In this document: piece after piece, positions 63,783 to 64,000 of the stretch
How the letters are laid out: each line of letters starts with the position of its first letter
Position numbering within the stretch: the stretch's first letter is position 1
Assembly: GCA_018105865.1 (NCBI GenBank)
Contig: CM030869.1
Span: forward strand, 11,895,240-11,959,239
Source: Metaphire vulgaris
Taxonomy: Eukaryota; Annelida; Clitellata; Crassiclitellata; Megascolecidae
DNA length: 64,000 nucleotides
Direction: 5' to 3'
Made by a program: the position numbers and the translations under genes
Notes under the pieces: model-generated
Database searches by the model: none
Seen by the model: only the letters and a program-made list of their open reading frames with translations
What the model was told of the DNA's origin: nothing

Positions 63783-63871
63783 TTGGTTCGATTACCTGGT
63801 TTCCACAGGTGTTTAAGTCCGAATCCTTGAGAGTCTACTATCTTCACACATTGGTCAATTCTTTTTCCACA
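61533..63871 (-). CDS. SEC14L: SEC14-like copy B, CRAL-TRIO plus GOLD (5' end outside window)
   Basis: Lipid-binding SEC14-like protein. Seven phase-consistent exons: 63871-63796 (KIVDSQGFGLKHLWKP), 63527-63447 (EEHYPDTFHSIIAIN), 63090-63007 (VLPILFGVFKPFLSANTR, the CRAL-TRIO gate helix), 62845-62739 (DADQLPVHWGGTATDPDGD), 62588-62437 (CIGGTIPEKYYRR, start of GOLD), 62206-62055 (WNFYTEDNDISFGVYRR) and 61693-61533 (YVVRFDNKYSWLSAKKLFY, end of GOLD, stop). The first two exons have exactly the same lengths (76 and 81 nt) and phases as their counterparts in copy A, so the two genes are tandem duplicates. N-terminal exons lie beyond 64000. Confidence 0.92.
62219..62350. repeat. (AAG)n / (TTC)n tract in SEC14-like intron
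   Basis: About 42 AAG trinucleotides with a few AGG interruptions. On the gene's strand this is a TTC run that fills more than half of the 230-bp intron between 62437 and 62206 and ends about 12 bases before the acceptor. Confidence 0.95.
63278..63298. repeat. (TA)n short repeats in SEC14-like introns
   Basis: A short TA run here, with others at about 63555-63575 and 63594-63622 and a (GA)n at about 63758-63781, all in introns of SEC14-like copy B. Confidence 0.85.
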
Positions 63872-64000
63872 CTGAGAAACAAGAGTGCTTCATCATGTAG
63901 ATATGCGCCTCAGAAAAAGCTTATTAAAACTCATAGAGGATTAACGCATTAATTAATGCGCCTCTGTGTCCAATGAAATCCCATTACAAAACTAAAAGAC

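Overview
The window is animal nuclear DNA, most likely from a marine invertebrate; I cannot name the species. The evidence is intron-rich genes with GT-AG splice sites, metazoan families (BAG6, SLC44, SEC14L, a SAND-domain regulator), a Penelope-like retroelement, a CR1/L2-like LINE remnant, many hAT-type miniature transposons and very many microsatellites. There are no operons and no prokaryotic features, and I found no tRNA, rRNA or CRISPR.

Layout. 1-10.9 kb is repeat territory: a broken Penelope-like element, a 73-bp tandem repeat carrying telomere-like CCTAACCCTAACCC, and an 8.6-kb satellite array of about 26 monomers of about 335 bp. 12.2-23.9 kb (minus strand) holds a four-exon gene assembled from phase-matched splice sites. 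It encodes an N-terminal SAND domain, a basic AT-hook-like region, and a C-terminus ending in a CtBP-type DLS motif. 24-29 kb has no recognisable gene. 29.1-39.0 kb (minus) is a BAG6 orthologue. 41.5-55.3 kb (minus) is an SLC44 choline-transporter-like gene of more than 20 exons, with a LINE in its last intron and an hAT miniature element in another. 56.5-59.7 kb and 61.5-64 kb (both minus) are two tandem SEC14-like genes. The proximal copy is cut by a 281-bp hAT miniature element inside a coding exon and shows no GOLD-domain exons. The distal copy is intact as far as the window shows, and its 5' end lies beyond the window.

How it fits together. All recognised host genes lie on the minus strand but belong to unrelated processes: transcriptional regulation, protein quality control, choline/thiamine-type transport, and phosphoinositide or lipid binding. 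I see no functional cluster. The most interesting points are the dense TGACGTCA palindromes in the SAND gene, which fall in different reading frames of its coding exons; the satellite whose only variable part is a central palindrome; the exon-interrupting transposon with an exact 8-bp target duplication; and a long TTC tract next to a 3' splice site in the intact SEC14-like gene. Exon coordinates were derived by hand from splice consensus plus reading phase, without transcript data.
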